Source: an uncultured Chitinophaga sp. (GTDB lineage Bacteria > Bacteroidota > Bacteroidia > Chitinophagales > Chitinophagaceae). From it: 64,000 bases of DNA. Positions 8,462 to 18,070 of the stretch are shown here, piece by piece; within the stretch, counting starts at the first letter, position 1; the number at the start of each line of letters is the position of its first letter. Under the pieces are notes generated by a model. The model saw nothing but the letters and a program-made list of their open reading frames with translations, had not been told where the DNA came from and searched no databases. Location: contig NZ_CABHOU010000054.1 of assembly GCF_902168175.1 (NCBI RefSeq), forward strand, positions 186,001 through 250,000. The letters run 5' to 3'. The translations under genes and the position numbers were made by a program.

Positions 8462-9301
8462 TTATAAAGCGCTCAGGGGAAATGCTTCGCCCAGGCGTAT
8501 GCCTTTTTCTGTTTGTTGCAGCACACCACATTCGTGAATAGGGTCGTGCTCGAAGTAAAGAACGTATTTTTTGTCCAGCGCTTCCTGCAAAAAACTTTTC
8601 TTTTCGTCCAGCGTAAGCAGGGGGCGTGTATCGTAAGCCATTACATATGGAATGGGAATGTGTGCTGCCGATGGCAGCAGGTCCGCCATGTAAATGATCG
8701 TCTGGTCTTTGTATTTGATCTGCGGTAACATCATTGCATCGGTATGTCCATCCACGAAGCGGATTTTAATATCATCAGTAAATGAAATCCCTTCTTTAGA
8801 AGTTACAAATTCCAGCTGCCCGCTTTGTTGTATGGGCATGATGTTCTCTTTCAGGAACGACGCTTTTTCGCGGTCGTTAGGCTGTGTAGCCCATTGCCAG
8901 TGGCGGGCGTTACTCCAGTAATGGGCGTTTTTAAAGGCCGGCACCAGCTGGTCGCCTTCTCTTTTTATACTGCCGCCGCAATGGTCAAAATGCAGGTGAG
9001 TGAGGAACACGTCGGTAATGTCATCCCTGTTAAACCCATGTGCGGCCAGCGATTTATCCAGCGTGTCGTTGCCATGCAGAAAGTAGTGCCCGAAAAACTT
9101 CTCGTCCTGTTTATCGCCAATGCCATTATCTACTAAAATCAAACGTTTACCGTCTTCTATCAGCAGGCAACGCATGGCCCAGGTGCATAAATTGTTATTA
9201 TCCGGCGGATTTAGTTTTTGCCATATGCCTTTAGGCACTACGCCAAACATAGCGCCGCCGTCTAATTTAAAGTATCCGGTGTTGATGGTGTATAAGTTCA
9301 T
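8462..9301 (-). CDS. MBL-fold metallo-hydrolase
   Basis: A 279-residue metallo-beta-lactamase-fold enzyme without signal peptide. The zinc motif is THLHFDHCGG (HxHxDH) near residue 100; further ligands are probably His in FVDGHTDAMM and His near the C terminus (EHDPIHECG). It resembles the AHL-lactonase/phosphodiesterase-like branch, but substrate cannot be inferred. Its start codon overlaps the stop of the MFS gene by 4 bp (ATGA), the usual sign of translational coupling, and the GroES-like gene follows 13 bp on. Confidence 0.88.
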   Translation of the reverse strand: MNLYTINTGYFKLDGGAMFGVVPKGIWQKLNPPDNNNLCTWAMRCLLIEDGKRLILVDNGIGDKQDEKFFGHYFLHGNDTLDKSLAAHGFNRDDITDVFLTHLHFDHCGGSIKREGDQLVPAFKNAHYWSNARHWQWATQPNDREKASFLKENIMPIQQSGQLEFVTSKEGISFTDDIKIRFVDGHTDAMMLPQIKYKDQTIIYMADLLPSAAHIPIPYVMAYDTRPLLTLDEKKSFLQEALDKKYVLYFEHDPIHECGVLQQTEKGIRLGEAFPLSAL

Positions 9302-10620
9302 GCTACTGCTGTTGATGGACCGTTGCCTGCGAATTTACGCTGTTTGCGCAAAGCAGAAAAGAGCCAGATAAGACCTATGCTGAAAAATACGATCAGTATC
9401 AGTACTGAGTTGCGCATAGAGCCACTGATATGATCTATAAAACCGAAGGTGAAAGTACCGATTACGATGGCCAGCTTCTCCGTTACATCGTAGTAGCTAA
9501 AGAAGGAGGTGGTATCGGTTGTTTCCGGTATCAGTTTGGCGTAGGTAGAACGGCTGAGGGCCTGTATGCCACCCATTACCAATCCCACCAAACCCGCGAG
9601 GATAAAAAACTGTGTTTGAGTGTAGGTAAAGTAAGCCCCTGTACAAACGCATATCCACAGCATTACGGTCGCGATCAATACTTTAAAGTTGCCGTATTTC
9701 GAAGAGAGTTTTGCCATGATCCATGCGCCCAGGATGGCCACCAGTTGAATGATCACTACCGTAAAAATCAGCATGCTGTTTTCCATATGCAGCTCTTTTT
9801 TACCGAAGATGGTAGCAGCCAGCATTACCGTTTGTACGCCCATGCTGTAAAAGAAGAAGGCGCGCAGGTAGGTTTTGAGTACAGGCATTTTGCTTACCTG
9901 ATGGTATACTTTCTTCAGCTCTGTAAAGCCATCTTTCAGCACGTTGCCTTTTACCTTTGGTTTTGCTGGTGGATTTGGCAGGCGGCGGAAGGTGATCTGC
10001 GCAAAACTCGCCCACCAGATGCCTACCAGCAGAAAAGTGGTGAGTACCGCACCGCCTTCGGTTAGACCAAAAGGTTTGATCATCACTAATGCGAAACCTA
10101 CCAGTTGCAGTAATACGCTGCCGATATAACCGTAAGCGTAGCCTTTTGCACTGATGCGGTCGCGGTCTTGTACGGCGGCAATTTCAGGCAGATAGGAGTT
10201 ATAGAACACCAGGCCGCCGCAATAACCAATAGTGGCGATCATAAAGCAGAAAACGCCGTATTCGAGAAAATACGGCCCGATGATGTCGGGCGTAAAGAAG
10301 TATAGTAACGAACAGCCGATAGCACCGGTATAGCAGAAGAATTTAAGGAAGTTCTTTTTATTGCCTCTGCTATCTGCAATAGAAGATAGTATGGGCAGGC
10401 AGAACGCGATGAGCAGGTAAGCACAGGCCAGCGAATAGTCGTACAGCGCAGAGTTGCGTAGCTCCATACCCAGGAACTTCACGTTATCGTTGCCATTATG
10501 CTCCGTAACGCCAATGAAATAGGCGGGGAAAAAGGTGGTGGTGATCACCAGGTTGTACACGGAATTGGCCCAATCGTACATGGCCCAGCCGTTAAGGACT
10601 TTTTTGTTACTCGTGCTCAT
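9298..10620 (-). CDS. MFS transporter, UMF1/Atg22-like
   Basis: A 440-residue inner-membrane protein with about 12 hydrophobic segments. The opening NGWAMYDWANSVYNLVITTTF and the cytoplasmic loop ALSRSTYAKLIPE are typical of the UMF1 (Atg22-like) branch of the major facilitator superfamily, often linked with amino acid or small-solute export, although bacterial substrates are unknown. First gene of the unit MFS, metallo-hydrolase, GroES-like, lipoprotein. Separated from the ABC ATPase upstream by 101 bp, so an internal promoter is possible; none was recognised. Confidence 0.85.
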   Translation of the reverse strand: MSTSNKKVLNGWAMYDWANSVYNLVITTTFFPAYFIGVTEHNGNDNVKFLGMELRNSALYDYSLACAYLLIAFCLPILSSIADSRGNKKNFLKFFCYTGAIGCSLLYFFTPDIIGPYFLEYGVFCFMIATIGYCGGLVFYNSYLPEIAAVQDRDRISAKGYAYGYIGSVLLQLVGFALVMIKPFGLTEGGAVLTTFLLVGIWWASFAQITFRRLPNPPAKPKVKGNVLKDGFTELKKVYHQVSKMPVLKTYLRAFFFYSMGVQTVMLAATIFGKKELHMENSMLIFTVVIIQLVAILGAWIMAKLSSKYGNFKVLIATVMLWICVCTGAYFTYTQTQFFILAGLVGLVMGGIQALSRSTYAKLIPETTDTTSFFSYYDVTEKLAIVIGTFTFGFIDHISGSMRNSVLILIVFFSIGLIWLFSALRKQRKFAGNGPSTAVA

Positions 10621-10721
10621 AGGTTAAATCGTGGCGGGGTTTGCAATCCCGGGCGGAAAAATAAGCATTCTGGGGCGAAAGCTGTGTGCCTGCCCCATAC
10701 ATTTAACAAATTCCTGAAAAG

Positions 10722-11339
10722 CTACTTGTAATCGGTGATGCTGATGGTGTGCTGGCAGAAGTCGTACTCCTGGGGATCGTTGGAGCTTACGATCACCATA
10801 CGGTCCATGCAATAGTCGTTGATCATGCTGCGGTACAGTGCCGTGCCGGCGGCGTCGAGGTTGGTACAGGGCTCATCGAGCAGCAGCAGCGGTACGTTGG
10901 AAAAGATGGCCAGGGCCAGTTTGGCCCGTTGTTTCATACCGGAGGAGAAGTTACGCACCTGTTTATTCACCGCCTTGTCCAGCCCAACGATCTCCATGAT
11001 CTGCCTGGGCGTGTAGCCAGGTAAAAAAGATTTGAAGGTCTGGTGGAAGTCGAAGGTTTCCTGCAGGGTAAACTCTTCGATAAGCTCCAGGTAAGGAGCA
11101 GCAATGGCGCTGTACCGGAAAAGGTTGTCCTGTTCCAGCACGGCGCCATTGAGCGTATAGGCTATTTCACCCTTATTATGTTGTTGATGGCCGCTAATGA
11201 CCTGTAACAGCGTAGACTTTCCCGAACCGTTGGGGCCCAGGATGGCGTATTGTTGTTTATCGCTAAACGTATGGCTTACTCCCCGGAATATCCAGTCGTA
11301 ATTAAATCGTTTTCCTACGTTATTAAGCGAGATCGTCAT
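10722..11339 (-). CDS. ABC transporter ATP-binding protein
   Basis: A 205-residue ABC ATPase. Walker A GPNGSGKST (near residue 36), Q-loop region, signature NFSSGMKQRAKLALAIF, Walker B LLLLDEPCTNLD and H-loop region SSNDPQEYDFC, in which the usual switch His is not evident at the expected place after IVSS. It overlaps lpxA by 17 bp and so belongs to the lipid A unit. No permease is adjacent; short ATPases of this kind in Bacteroidota pair with a membrane protein coded elsewhere. A role in envelope or lipid export is an inference from position only. Confidence 0.88.
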   Translation of the reverse strand: MTISLNNVGKRFNYDWIFRGVSHTFSDKQQYAILGPNGSGKSTLLQVISGHQQHNKGEIAYTLNGAVLEQDNLFRYSAIAAPYLELIEEFTLQETFDFHQTFKSFLPGYTPRQIMEIVGLDKAVNKQVRNFSSGMKQRAKLALAIFSNVPLLLLDEPCTNLDAAGTALYRSMINDYCMDRMVIVSSNDPQEYDFCQHTISITDYK

Positions 11340-12126
11340 TGCTGGACTTTGTGCTGTATCCTCTCATAATGCCACGGCCAGACTCACGGATGAAGGAGAG
11401 TATTTCGTCTCTTTCGTCGGTAGCCGGAAACTCGGCTTCGATGATGCGGATCGCTTTGGAGATGTTATTTCCTTTTACAAAGATGATGCGGTAGATGTCG
11501 AGAATGTGGTTGATTTTCTCCAGGGAGAAACCGCGGCGTTTAAGGCCAACGGAGTTAACACCTACATAAGACAATGGTTCGCGTGCGGCCTTAACATAAG
11601 GCGGCACATCTTTACGTACCAGCGAGCCGCCTGTTACAAAGGCATGATCGCCAATTTTACAGAACTGCTGTACGGCCACCATACCTGCCAGTACTACGTG
11701 GCTGCCCACCGTAATATGACCCGCCAGGGTAGTGTTGTTGGAAAAAACACAGTAGTCGCCTACTTCACAGTCGTGCGCAATATGGCTGTAAGCCATGATC
11801 AGGCAGTTGCTGCCGATGCAGGTTTTAAATTTATCCTTGGTACCACGGTTAATAGTCACATACTCACGGATGGTGGTATTATTGCCTATTTCAACCAGTG
11901 TATCTTCGTGTGCGAATTTGAGGTCTTGTGGAATAGCAGAGATAACCGCGCCGGGGAAAATACGGCAGTTGCTGCCAATACGCGCGCCTTCCATGATCGT
12001 CACATTGGAACCTATCCAGGTCCCTTCCCCTATCTCAACGTTTTTGTGGATAACGGTAAAAGGATCGATTTTAACATTAGGCGCAACCTTGGCGTCTGGA
12101 TGTATGTACGTAAGCGGATGGATCAT
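11323..12126 (-). CDS. lpxA: Acyl-ACP--UDP-N-acetylglucosamine O-acyltransferase LpxA
   Basis: First enzyme of lipid A synthesis: transfers a 3-hydroxyacyl chain from ACP to the 3-OH of UDP-GlcNAc in the cytoplasm. 267 residues, made of hexapeptide repeats forming a left-handed beta helix (IHPDAKVAPNVKIDPFTVIH onward) and a helical C terminus. The catalytic His lies in the segment MAYSHIAHDCEVG. The start MIHPLTYIHPDA is chosen over an upstream ATG because the conserved fold begins there. It lies 16 bp after lpxC-fabZ. Confidence 0.96.
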   Translation of the reverse strand: MIHPLTYIHPDAKVAPNVKIDPFTVIHKNVEIGEGTWIGSNVTIMEGARIGSNCRIFPGAVISAIPQDLKFAHEDTLVEIGNNTTIREYVTINRGTKDKFKTCIGSNCLIMAYSHIAHDCEVGDYCVFSNNTTLAGHITVGSHVVLAGMVAVQQFCKIGDHAFVTGGSLVRKDVPPYVKAAREPLSYVGVNSVGLKRRGFSLEKINHILDIYRIIFVKGNNISKAIRIIEAEFPATDERDEILSFIRESGRGIMRGYSTKSSNDDLA

Positions 12127-12142
12127 TAAGCTGTTTTTTTCC

Positions 12143-13555
12143 TTATCTGGATTTGATGATTTGAGCAATTAAATCGGCTTCGGCCGCTACTTTATTGCCA
12201 ATGAAAATCGTTCCCCGCATTTCCACGATGCCTCTGCGGATAGGGCTCAGCAATTCCATCTTCATGATGAGCGTATCGCCGGGCATCACTTTCTGCTTAA
12301 ACTTGCAGTTATCTATTTTCAGGAAGTAAGTATCGTAATTTTCGGGATCAGGCACGGTGTTAAGGGCGAGCATGCCACCTACCTGCGACAAAGCCTCGAT
12401 CTGCAACACGCCGGGCATTACCGGGTTGTTGGGGAAGTGACCCTGGAAAAAGAACTCATTGAAAGTAACGTTCTTAATACCTACTACCATATTGTCCGAA
12501 AGTTCGATGATCTTATCAACCATCAGGAACGGGTAGCGGTGTGGCAGGGTGCGCGCAATGCGGTTAATGTCAAAAACGGCAGGCTGGTTAGGATCGTAAA
12601 TCGGAATATCCTTAACGTGCTTGTTCTTTTTGATGTATGATTTGATCTTCTTCGCAAACTCCACGTTAGAAGCGTGGCCAGGCCTGTTGGCAATGATATG
12701 CGCCTTGATCGGGTAGCCTATCAGCGCCAGGTCGCCTACGATATCCAGCAGCTTGTGGCGGGCCGGCTCGTTCGGGAAACGAAGGGATATATTATTGAGG
12801 ATGCCTTCTCTTTGTGCAACAGATATTTTTTCGCGGTTAAACACTTTGGCCAGGCGTTCCAGTTCTTCTTCCGTTACCGCTCTGTCTACTACCACGATCG
12901 CGTTATTGATGTCGCCACCTTTGATCAGGTTGTTGGCTACCAGGTATTCCAGCTCGTGCAGGAAACAGAAAGTACGGCAGGGTGCGATCTCTTTTTTGAA
13001 ATCGTCCATGTGCTTCAGGTTGGCGTGTTGTGTGCCAAGTACCTGTGAGTTAAAATCGATCAGCGCGGTAATGCGGTAGTCTACAGAAGGCAAAGCCACC
13101 ATTTCTACCTTTTTTACATCATCATAATAGCTGATGTTGGTGTCGATAGAGTAATAGATCTTTTTTGCATCTTGCGACTGTATACCTATTTCTTCAATAA
13201 TGTCGATGAAAGGTTGTGAACTGCCGTCCATAATAGGAATTTCAGGACCGTTCAGTTCCACGAGTACGTTGTCGACGCCGCCGCCTACGAGGGCGGCAAG
13301 CAGGTGTTCTACGGTGCTGACTTTGGCACCGTTATGCTCCAGGGTTGTGCCACGTGCGGTGTCAACAACATAGTCGCAATCTGCTTTCACCACCGGTTGG
13401 TCGGGCAGGTCTATACGTTGGAATTTAATACCAAAACCGGCGATAGCCGGCTTAAGGGTCATATTTACGTGTGCGCCGGTATGTAAACCAACGCCGGATA
13501 TCGTTACCTGGCTTTTAAGAGTATGCTGGTTGGGTAACTGCGTATTTTCCATCAT
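12143..13555 (-). CDS. lpxC-fabZ: Bifunctional LpxC deacetylase / FabZ dehydratase
   Basis: One polypeptide of 470 residues carrying two enzymes. Residues about 1-310 are LpxC (UDP-3-O-acyl-GlcNAc deacetylase, the committed lipid A step): zinc ligand His in STVEHLLAAL and HxxxD-type HKLLDIVGDLAL. Residues about 320-470 are FabZ (3-hydroxyacyl-ACP dehydratase): LPHRYPFLMVDKI and the active-site helix FQGHFPNNPVMPGVLQIEAL. This fusion is characteristic of Bacteroidota and couples lipid A with fatty acid elongation. ATG codons at 13555 and 13552 are both possible starts. Confidence 0.97.
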   Translation of the reverse strand: MMENTQLPNQHTLKSQVTISGVGLHTGAHVNMTLKPAIAGFGIKFQRIDLPDQPVVKADCDYVVDTARGTTLEHNGAKVSTVEHLLAALVGGGVDNVLVELNGPEIPIMDGSSQPFIDIIEEIGIQSQDAKKIYYSIDTNISYYDDVKKVEMVALPSVDYRITALIDFNSQVLGTQHANLKHMDDFKKEIAPCRTFCFLHELEYLVANNLIKGGDINNAIVVVDRAVTEEELERLAKVFNREKISVAQREGILNNISLRFPNEPARHKLLDIVGDLALIGYPIKAHIIANRPGHASNVEFAKKIKSYIKKNKHVKDIPIYDPNQPAVFDINRIARTLPHRYPFLMVDKIIELSDNMVVGIKNVTFNEFFFQGHFPNNPVMPGVLQIEALSQVGGMLALNTVPDPENYDTYFLKIDNCKFKQKVMPGDTLIMKMELLSPIRRGIVEMRGTIFIGNKVAAEADLIAQIIKSR

Positions 13556-13586
13556 AATTATAACTATAAAACTTTCCTACAAATTC

Positions 13587-14636
13587 TTAAACACCTTCTT
13601 TTTCGGACAGTAGTTGCTTAACCATGTCCTCCAGTTCTTTCACACGCTTTTCCAGGTCGGGCAAATTTCTAAATATAGCCTGGCTTTTCAGTGAGCTCTT
13701 ATAATCAAACGCAGGTGAGCCGGTAAGTGATTTATTCGGATCGGTGATCGATTTAGACAAGCCGCTTTGTGCATTGATCTTGGTGCCATCCGCAATCTGG
13801 ATGTGACCAACGATACCTACCTGCCCGCCGATAATACAGTTACGGCCAATTTTTGTGCTGCCGGATACACCGGTTTGCGCTGCTATCACCGTATTCTGTC
13901 CAATCTCCACATTATGCGCTATCTGGATCAGGTTATCCAGCTTTACGCCGGTGTGGATAACGGTAGAGCCCATGGTAGCACGGTCGATAGTAGTGTTGGC
14001 GCCAATTTCTACATTGTCGTGCAGTACTACGTTGCCGATCTGGGGTACTTTTTTATAACTGCCGTCCTGCTGGGGTGCAAAGCCGAAGCCATCGCCGCCC
14101 AGTACACAGCCTGCATGTAATATCACATTTTTACCTACCTGGCAAAAGTCGTAAACCTTTACACCGGGGAATACCACCGTGTTGTCGCCAATCTTCACAT
14201 TATCGCCTAAGTATACGCCAGGGTAGATCTTTACATTGTTACCCAGCACCACGTTTTCGCCCAGGTAAGCGAAAGCGCCTACAAACACGTTTTCACCCAT
14301 CTTTACCGAAGCGGGGATGAAAGAGGGTTGCTGGATGCCGCGTTTATCGCCGGCCATCTGGTTGTATTTTTCCAGCAGCAGGGCAAAACTGCTGTAAGCG
14401 TCCTTCACGCGTATAAGCGTAGGTGTTATCGGGCGTTCAACTACCAGCGTATCGTTTACAATTAATATAGATGCCTTCGTGGTATAAATAAACTCTTCGT
14501 ATTTCGGGTTGGCGATGAAACTCAGGAGTCCCTCACCCGCTTCCTCAATTTTAGCGATGTTGTGTACCTTAACGTCCGGATTTCCTTCGAGCTTACCACC
14601 CAAGATGGTTGCCAATTGTAATGCGCTAAACTGCAT
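13587..14636 (-). CDS. lpxD: UDP-3-O-acyl-glucosamine N-acyltransferase LpxD
   Basis: Third lipid A enzyme: N-acylates UDP-3-O-acyl-glucosamine. 349 residues: an N-terminal uridine-binding domain (about 1-100), hexapeptide-repeat beta helix (about 105-290) with the catalytic His in IQIAHNVEIGQNTVIAAQTG, and a helical C terminus (LEKRVKELEDMVKQLL). It lies 31 bp before lpxC-fabZ, giving the order lpxD, lpxC-fabZ, lpxA, ABC ATPase. Confidence 0.96.
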   Translation of the reverse strand: MQFSALQLATILGGKLEGNPDVKVHNIAKIEEAGEGLLSFIANPKYEEFIYTTKASILIVNDTLVVERPITPTLIRVKDAYSSFALLLEKYNQMAGDKRGIQQPSFIPASVKMGENVFVGAFAYLGENVVLGNNVKIYPGVYLGDNVKIGDNTVVFPGVKVYDFCQVGKNVILHAGCVLGGDGFGFAPQQDGSYKKVPQIGNVVLHDNVEIGANTTIDRATMGSTVIHTGVKLDNLIQIAHNVEIGQNTVIAAQTGVSGSTKIGRNCIIGGQVGIVGHIQIADGTKINAQSGLSKSITDPNKSLTGSPAFDYKSSLKSQAIFRNLPDLEKRVKELEDMVKQLLSEKEGV

Positions 14637-14728
14637 AAATATAATTTGAATTGTTACCTACCAGGCCATCACCGGATAATATAAACGTAATATATAACAT
14701 GTTAATTATTTTATAAAACGTTGTTAGC

Positions 14729-15955
14729 CTAGATTTTTGGATGACAAATGTAGAATTTTTTTATCGGTATAGCCAATGTATGGCTGATTAATGCGTTATC
14801 GATCGACGAAATGTCCTTAAACGTGCCATCTTTAAAAAGGATATTGATCTTCTCGTCGGTCATATTATACGCCCGGAGGCTCGCATTGTCGGTAAATACA
14901 AAGTAGTCGAGTTCATCTCCTTTAAAGCCCCATGCCAGCTCCACCTTGCTTTTAAGCACAGTAACAGTTTCCTGGTCGAAGGGTTCACTGGTGAGTACCA
15001 CTTTAAATAAGTTTCTGTTTATCAGCATATTACTTAAAGTGCTCAGTACTTTGTCGGGGTGAGTGGCCCAGGCTTTAATGGCACCCATCACATCGTAATC
15101 GTCCAGCAGGCAGAACTGCGCCAGGCATTCCGGGTTTTGCTCGAACTCGGTTTTACTAACGGTATTATACAGGAAATAGTGCAGGGCGGGGGAGCTGAAC
15201 ACCTCTTCGCCGGCCAGCGCCAGGTGTTTTGCCCTGGAAAGCACCTTTACCAGCATATTTTCGGCACTTAATACGGTTTTGTGCAGGTACACCTGCCAAT
15301 ACATCAGCCTGCGCGATACGATGAACTTTTCTATGGAATAGATTCCCTTCTCTTCCACCATCAGCTCGCCTTTGTGTACGGTAAGCATTTTTATGATGCG
15401 GTCGTACCCGATTACACCTTCCGACACCCCGGTAAAGAAGCTGTCGCGGTTCAGGTAGTCCATTCTGTCTACATCTAACTGGCTGGAAACCAACTGATGT
15501 AGGAATTTTTTATGATAAAGGCCGTTAAATATCTCAATCGTCAGCGTCAGCTCTCCATCCATTTCCTTATTGAGTGCTTCCATCAGGTAACGGCTTATTT
15601 CCTCATGGGATACGCCTTCTACGATGGAATGTTCCAAAGCATGGGAGTAGGGGCCGTGACCAATGTCGTGCAGTAAAATGGCCATTTTAGCCGCAATTTC
15701 CTCCTCATGGGTGATTTCGAAGCCTTTACCCTTTAACTCTGACAAAGCGCAGCTCATGAGGTGATAGGCCCCTAAACTGTGGTGGAAACGGGTGTGCATG
15801 GCACCCGGGTAAACCATCTGGGCCAGGGCCATCTGGTGGATGCGCCGTAAACGCTGGTAATAGGGATGTGATATAAGTTTGAATATCAAGGGGTGATCAA
15901 TGGTTATAAAACCATATACCGGATCGTTTACAATTTTACGTTTTCGCTCAGTCAT
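14729..15955 (-). CDS. HD-domain phosphohydrolase (YdhJ/SAMHD1-like)
   Basis: A 408-residue cytosolic metal-dependent phosphohydrolase. The HD superfamily ligands are seen as HTRFHHSLGAYHL (His) and LLHDIGHGPYSHALEH (His-Asp), with Asp in QLDVDRMDYLNRDS; this arrangement is that of dNTP triphosphohydrolase relatives. Substrate may be dNTPs or other nucleotides. It lies upstream of lpxD on the same strand with a 92-bp gap, so a shared transcript is possible but not shown. Confidence 0.85.
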   Translation of the reverse strand: MTERKRKIVNDPVYGFITIDHPLIFKLISHPYYQRLRRIHQMALAQMVYPGAMHTRFHHSLGAYHLMSCALSELKGKGFEITHEEEIAAKMAILLHDIGHGPYSHALEHSIVEGVSHEEISRYLMEALNKEMDGELTLTIEIFNGLYHKKFLHQLVSSQLDVDRMDYLNRDSFFTGVSEGVIGYDRIIKMLTVHKGELMVEEKGIYSIEKFIVSRRLMYWQVYLHKTVLSAENMLVKVLSRAKHLALAGEEVFSSPALHYFLYNTVSKTEFEQNPECLAQFCLLDDYDVMGAIKAWATHPDKVLSTLSNMLINRNLFKVVLTSEPFDQETVTVLKSKVELAWGFKGDELDYFVFTDNASLRAYNMTDEKINILFKDGTFKDISSIDNALISHTLAIPIKKFYICHPKI

Positions 15956-16159
15956 TCATTACTTTATTTCGGAAGCGGTACAAAGCTACTGTACTAAAAC
16001 TTCATTCGGCACTTTTTTAATGATAAGACGCTCCAACTGGAAAATACCCTCATCGGTTTTTGCGTTCTTTAACATTTTATTGGATGAGTACGGTAGGAAT
16101 GGGGAATGGTTTTTGTCGAAATTGGGCGTAATTTTAAAAACACACATATAAAAGCCAGC

Positions 16160-17713
16160 ATGAGCCAAATCAACATACTTTGGGTAGATGATGAAATAGA
16201 GTCGCTGCGGTCGCAGATAATGTTCCTGGAAAATAAGGGTTACCACGTGTCTGCACTCACCAACGGGTATGATGCACTGGACTTCCTGAAGGAAAATATT
16301 GTGGATGTGGTGCTGCTCGACGAGTCGATGCCCGGCATTACAGGCCTGGAAACACTGGGCAAGATCAAAGAGATCGACCAGCAGATCCCGGTGGTGATGA
16401 TTACCAAAAATGAGGCGGAGAACGTGATGGACGAGGCTATTGGCTCACAGATCACCGATTATCTTATTAAACCGGTAAACCCCAACCAGGTATTGTTGTC
16501 GCTTAAAAAGATCATCGATAACAAAAGGCTGGTATCTGAAAAAACAACTACCGCCTACCAGCAGCAGTTTCGCGATCTGTTCATGGCACTTAATGATAAC
16601 CCCGACCACCGCGGCTGGTCGGATATCTATAAAAAACTGGTGTACTGGGAAATGGAAATGGAGAAAACCGACAGTGCTTCGATGACGGAGGTGTTAAGTT
16701 CCCAGAAGGCCGAGGCTAACACTGAATTTGCCAAGTTCATTGCCCGTAATTATACCGACTGGCTGAAACCCAATGCTAAAGATGCGCCGGTACTGTCGCA
16801 CACGCTGTTCCGCGACAAAGTATTCCCTAACATCGATCCCAACGTTCCTAACTTCTTTATATTAATAGATAACCTGCGTTACGACCAGTGGAAAACGATC
16901 CTGCCGATCTTTTCGGAAACGTTTCGCCTGGTGGAAGAAGATACGTTTTACAGCATACTTCCCACATCTACCCAATACGCCCGTAACGCCATTTTTGCCG
17001 GCATGCTGCCCATAGATATTGAGGCCCGCTTTCCGGAAGAGTGGAAAAACGATGATGAAGACGGGGGTAAAAACCTGTTCGAAGAGAAGTTCTTTGCCGG
17101 CCAGTTGCAACGCCTGCGCCACGACATGCGCTTTTCCTATACCAAAGTGGTGAACCATAACGACGGCCAGCACCTTGTGAATAACATTCACAATATGATG
17201 AACTTCCCGCTCAACATTATTGTATACAACTTCGTGGACATGCTGAGCCATGCCCGTACGGAAATGGAAGTACTTAAGGAACTGGCGGGCGACGAAACGG
17301 CCTATCGCTCTATTACAGCTAGCTGGTTCGAACACTCGCCCTTACACCAGGCCTTAAAGAAGGTGGCCGATAAAAAGATCAATATCATTGTGGCTACCGA
17401 CCATGGCAGCGTGAGGGTAAAAACACCGGTAAAGGTGATCGGGGATAAGCAAACCACTACTAACCTTCGTTACAAACATGGCCGCAACCTCAACTATGAT
17501 GCGAAAGAAGTACTGGCTTTCCGTGATCCCAAGGATGCCGGACTGCCCCGACCGAATGTAAACTCTTCGTACATCTTTGCCCGTGAAGACGGTTACCTCT
17601 GTTATCCTAATAACTACAACTATTTTGTAAACTATTATCGCAACACCTTCCAGCATGGCGGCATATCCCTGGAGGAAATGATCGTTCCGGTGGCGCGGAT
17701 GGTGAGCAAATAA
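16160..17713 (+). CDS. porX: PorX-like response regulator with PglZ domain
   Basis: A 517-residue regulator: N-terminal receiver domain with acidic pocket (LWVDDEIES) and phospho-acceptor Asp in VVLLDESMPG, a helical linker, and a C-terminal alkaline-phosphatase-like PglZ domain (NFFILIDNLRYDQW, VATDHGSVRVKTP). This architecture is that of PorX, which with the kinase PorY controls type IX secretion in Bacteroidota; PorX is reported to have phosphodiesterase activity through the PglZ domain. No PorY is nearby. The start MSQINILWVDDE is chosen because the receiver fold begins there, not at an upstream ATG. Assignment as the true PorX orthologue is likely but not certain. Confidence 0.9.
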   Translation: MSQINILWVDDEIESLRSQIMFLENKGYHVSALTNGYDALDFLKENIVDVVLLDESMPGITGLETLGKIKEIDQQIPVVMITKNEAENVMDEAIGSQITDYLIKPVNPNQVLLSLKKIIDNKRLVSEKTTTAYQQQFRDLFMALNDNPDHRGWSDIYKKLVYWEMEMEKTDSASMTEVLSSQKAEANTEFAKFIARNYTDWLKPNAKDAPVLSHTLFRDKVFPNIDPNVPNFFILIDNLRYDQWKTILPIFSETFRLVEEDTFYSILPTSTQYARNAIFAGMLPIDIEARFPEEWKNDDEDGGKNLFEEKFFAGQLQRLRHDMRFSYTKVVNHNDGQHLVNNIHNMMNFPLNIIVYNFVDMLSHARTEMEVLKELAGDETAYRSITASWFEHSPLHQALKKVADKKINIIVATDHGSVRVKTPVKVIGDKQTTTNLRYKHGRNLNYDAKEVLAFRDPKDAGLPRPNVNSSYIFAREDGYLCYPNNYNYFVNYYRNTFQHGGISLEEMIVPVARMVSK

Positions 17714-17723
17714 GCCTTTTTGT

Positions 17724-17731
17724 TACATTTG
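17724..17731 (+). promoter_or_regulatory. TAnnTTTG -7 box immediately before the small gene
   Basis: TACATTTG matches the Bacteroidota -7 consensus and ends 4 bp before the ATG. No TTG at the proper distance, so it would give a leaderless message or be a chance match. Confidence 0.3.
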
Positions 17732-17735
17732 CACC

Positions 17736-18068
17736 ATGAATCTGAAGATCACACCAAATAATCTGGCTAAGCTGGAAAAGATTTTCGAGGAGTCTAAGTA
17801 CATCATTCGCTATGAGAAGGGCAGTTTTATGTCCGGTTACTGCCTGCTCGAACACAAAAAGGTAGTGGTAGTCAACAAGTTCCTCACAATGGAGGGGCGT
17901 ATTAACACCCTGCTGGACATTTTACCCAACATACAGGTAGATGTGGACTTTATGAGTGCGGAGTCGCAGAAACTGTACAAACAGGTATTAGACAGTAAAG
18001 CCCTTACCGATGCCGCAACAACTGCGGAGCAGGATGAGGAAGAAACCCCCACCACCACACCGGAATAA
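17736..18068 (+). CDS. Conserved small protein of unknown function
   Basis: A 110-residue cytosolic protein without signal peptide or membrane segment. The body (about 1-85) looks like a compact alpha/beta domain (KIFEESKYIIRYEKGSFMSG, HKKVVVVNKFLTMEGRINTL), followed by an acidic Thr/Glu/Pro tail that is probably disordered. It lies 22 bp after the PorX-like gene and 2 bp before the PhnP-like gene, so the three are likely co-transcribed. Family not recognised. Confidence 0.75.
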   Translation: MNLKITPNNLAKLEKIFEESKYIIRYEKGSFMSGYCLLEHKKVVVVNKFLTMEGRINTLLDILPNIQVDVDFMSAESQKLYKQVLDSKALTDAATTAEQDEEETPTTTPE

Positions 18069-18070
18069 TC

